Of a stretch of DNA of 8,312 nt, positions 7,549 through 8,312 are shown one piece after another (position 1 is the first letter of the stretch; every line of letters starts with the position of its first letter). This DNA is from JABCPO02 sp963513115 (GTDB lineage: Bacteria; Bacillota; Clostridia; TANB77; CAG-508): positions 1 through 8,312 of the forward strand of contig CAUPPN010000038.1 in the NCBI GenBank assembly GCA_963513115.1, read 5' to 3'. Below the pieces are notes generated by a model. It was given only the letters and a program-made list of their open reading frames with translations. It did not search any database and was not told the origin of the DNA. The translations under genes and the position numbers were made by a program.

Positions 7549-7569
7549 TTTTGGACAAATTGACCAAAA
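7549..7569. repeat. Small inverted repeat before the leader ORF
   Basis: TTTTGG (7549-7554) pairs with CCAAAA (7564-7569) across a 9-base loop. It ends just upstream of the ribosome binding site (AAAGGA, 7574-7579) of the 7-codon leader. No T-run follows, so it is not a terminator. It could be an operator or a weak leader hairpin. Confidence 0.3.
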
Positions 7570-7586
7570 ATTGAAAGGATAGAACT

Positions 7587-7610
7587 ATGAACACAGGTGA
7601 GGAAACTTAA
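7587..7610 (+). CDS. Seven-codon leader ORF (MNTGEET) coupled to the next gene
   Basis: ATG at 7587 is preceded by AAAGGA (7574-7579) at a 7-base spacing. The frame encodes MNTGEET and stops with TAA at 7608-7610. The next ATG (7611) follows with no gap and in the same frame. The ribosome binding sequence for that downstream gene, AGGTGAGG (7595-7602), lies inside the leader codons. Ribosomes ending at TAA would therefore sit on the downstream start, a classic coupling arrangement. The alternative is that the TAA is a nonsense change separating the true N-terminus from one longer protein. The short length makes chance possible. Confidence 0.4.
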   Translation: MNTGEET

Positions 7611-7895
7611 ATGAAATTAATAAACACAGAAGTTTATACAAAAGAAGAACTTGTTTTTATAATAAATGAGCTATTACAAGACAAATATACTTATTATAAG
7701 TCAAGACCTATAAATAATATTATACTAAAAAAACAAGATATTTATATAAAAGAGATAGAAGAGTTAGAAAAAGAAAAACTTGATTTATTAAATAAAGGTT
7801 TTAATTCAATAGCTAAACTTGATTATGTTGAAAAACAATTAGCTAATTTAGAAGAAAAGTTAAATAAAGTGACTAATAGTTTGGTTACTGAGTAA
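7611..7895 (+). CDS. Hypothetical 94-residue coiled-coil protein
   Basis: I do not recognise a family. The product is 94 residues, charged, with no membrane segment or signal peptide. Residues 8-25 (VYTKEELVFIINELLQDK) look like an amphipathic helix. Residues 46-61 and 68-92 have heptad-like Leu/Ile spacing (EIEELEKEKLDLL; YVEKQLANLEEKLNKV), suggesting a short coiled-coil hairpin and self-association or binding to a partner. The start is supported by AGGTGAGG at 7595-7602, with its GAGG eight bases upstream. It directly follows the 7-codon leader ORF and is followed by an intrinsic terminator at 7929-7962. No promoter is clear, and because no terminator is seen after eno it may be read through from there. 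Small coiled-coil proteins of this kind are common in mobile or plasmid-derived regions, but nothing here proves that origin. Confidence 0.7.
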   Translation: MKLINTEVYTKEELVFIINELLQDKYTYYKSRPINNIILKKQDIYIKEIEELEKEKLDLLNKGFNSIAKLDYVEKQLANLEEKLNKVTNSLVTE

Positions 7896-7928
7896 AGCAC
7901 TTTAATTTATAGAAATAGTTGTAAAAAT

Positions 7929-7962
7929 AGGAAATAGAAATAAAAAATCTATTTCTTTTTTT
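7929..7962 (+). terminator. Intrinsic terminator after the 94-residue ORF
   Basis: GAAATAGA (7931-7938) pairs with TCTATTTC (7948-7955) over 8 bp, extendable by two pairs to 7929/7957, around a 9-base A-rich loop. A T-run at 7956-7962 follows. It is the first convincing terminator downstream of eno, so it may end the eno transcript as well as the small ORF. Confidence 0.85.
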
Positions 7963-8019
7963 ATTGTATAAAACAAGCATACACAAAATAAAAAGCAAAA
8001 GTGTAAAAATGTACAAAAA

Positions 8020-8052
8020 TTGTTAATTATAAGTTTTTTTTTATGATATAAA
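8020..8052 (+). promoter_or_regulatory. Promoter of the 36-codon peptide gene
   Basis: TATGATATAAA (8042-8052) contains an extended -10, TG then TATAAA (8047-8052), or alternatively TATGAT (8042-8047). The latter lies 16 bp after TTGTTA (8020-8025). The T-run between them (8034-8042) is unusual. The start of transcription would fall about 25-35 bases before the ATG at 8085. Confidence 0.5.
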
Positions 8053-8084
8053 TAAATTATAAAAAAATTAAAGGAGGAAATGTA

Positions 8085-8195
8085 ATGAATAATATAGTTT
8101 TAAGATTTATAAAGCATTTTTTAAAATATATACTTATTAAAGTCATAAATGTTAAAATAAAGCTTAATATTTGTATATTTATTTTTAAAAAATAG
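8085..8195 (+). CDS. Small cationic, hydrophobic peptide (36 residues), unknown
   Basis: ATG at 8085 has the best type of ribosome binding site in the window, AAAGGAGG (8070-8077), at a 7-base spacing, below an extended -10 promoter. The frame ends with TAG at 8193-8195. The peptide begins MNNIVLRFIKHFLKYILIKV and ends NICIFIFKK. It has eight Lys/Arg, one His and no acidic residue. Arg7, Lys10, His11 and Lys14 fall on one face of a helix whose other face is hydrophobic, so membrane binding is likely. Cys30 is the only Cys and is followed by four hydrophobic residues. Possible roles are a type I toxin-like or leaderless antimicrobial peptide, or a peptide-pheromone precursor; for AgrD the usual Pro/acidic tail is missing. 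AT-rich DNA by itself yields Ile/Lys/Phe/Asn, so composition is weak evidence and the start signals are the main support. Confidence 0.5.
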   Translation: MNNIVLRFIKHFLKYILIKVINVKIKLNICIFIFKK

Positions 8196-8234
8196 AATAA
8201 AAATCAGGAAAACGGTCAATTGTTAAGATTTTTT

Positions 8235-8261
8235 AATAATTCAAAAATTTTTTGAATTATT
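8235..8261. repeat. 13-bp inverted repeat downstream of the peptide gene
   Basis: Bases 8235-8247 (AATAATTCAAAAA) are exactly complementary to 8249-8261 around one central base; as RNA, the innermost pairs would open to form a loop. Only two T bases follow the stem, then GAAAAC, so it is a poor intrinsic terminator. It lies 39 bases after the peptide stop. Confidence 0.55.
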
Positions 8262-8272
8262 TTGAAAACTTG

Positions 8273-8290
8273 ACAAAAAATATTTTTTGT
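8273..8290. repeat. 18-bp perfect palindrome near the window end
   Basis: ACAAAAAATATTTTTTGT is a perfect palindrome. It overlaps TTGACA (8270-8275), a consensus -35 hexamer, but no -10 box sits 16-18 bp downstream. It could be a regulator site for a gene beyond the window or, together with the adjacent inverted repeat, an element end. Confidence 0.5.
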
Positions 8291-8312
8291 GAAACTGACT
8301 TTTTTAATGCAA

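Noticed and set aside
8085..8195. Firm assignment of the small peptide as AgrD
   Set aside because: Only Cys plus hydrophobic residues fit; the charged Pro-containing C-terminal tail and an agrB neighbour are not seen.
8196..8221. Antisense promoter on the - strand (TTGACC complementing 8216-8221 region) making an antitoxin RNA for the small peptide
   Set aside because: The nearest -10-like sequence (TATTCT) is only 14 bp away and a poor match, so a type I toxin-antitoxin pair is not supported.
8270..8298. Sigma-A promoter using TTGACA at 8270
   Set aside because: No -10-like hexamer occurs 16-18 bp downstream; the hexamer is part of the 18-bp palindrome.

Overview
The window comes from a low-GC, Gram-positive-type chromosome, most likely an uncultured Clostridia-like member of the Bacillota. 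It is strongly AT-rich, favours ATA, AGA and TTA codons, uses AGGAGG-type ribosome binding sites and hairpin-plus-T-run terminators, and reads with the standard bacterial code (TGG for Trp, TAA/TAG stops). All supported genes lie on the + strand.

Layout: (1) 3-800, the 3' part of a membrane protein gene (DUF2207-like), closed by an intrinsic terminator. (2) 1004-1732, yebC, alone between two terminators, with an extended -10 promoter. (3) 2014-5868, a probable two-gene operon: a MurJ/SpoVB-family lipid-linked sugar flippase with long charged tails, then three bases later pepF (M3 oligoendopeptidase F). A pair of near-identical palindromic 14-mers sits in the promoter region of this operon. 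(4) 6024-7343, eno (enolase), a stand-alone glycolytic gene with its own promoter. (5) 7344-8312, an accessory-looking, very AT-rich stretch. It holds a start-less Lys-rich reading frame, a 7-codon leader ORF that abuts a 94-residue coiled-coil hypothetical protein, a terminator, a 36-codon cationic hydrophobic peptide gene with a very good ribosome binding site, and two strong inverted repeats at the window end.

The first 7.3 kb is ordinary housekeeping: translation (YebC), cell-envelope precursor export (flippase), peptide turnover (PepF) and glycolysis (enolase). These genes do not form one pathway. The points most worth a second look are the 36-residue peptide at 8085-8195, the coupled leader/ORF pair at 7587-7895, the operator-like repeats at 1930-1966, and an extended -10 sequence (TATGATATA) shared by three promoters. 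No CRISPR array, tRNA, rRNA, recognisable insertion sequence or known riboswitch was seen. I cannot demonstrate a new biological system from this sequence alone.
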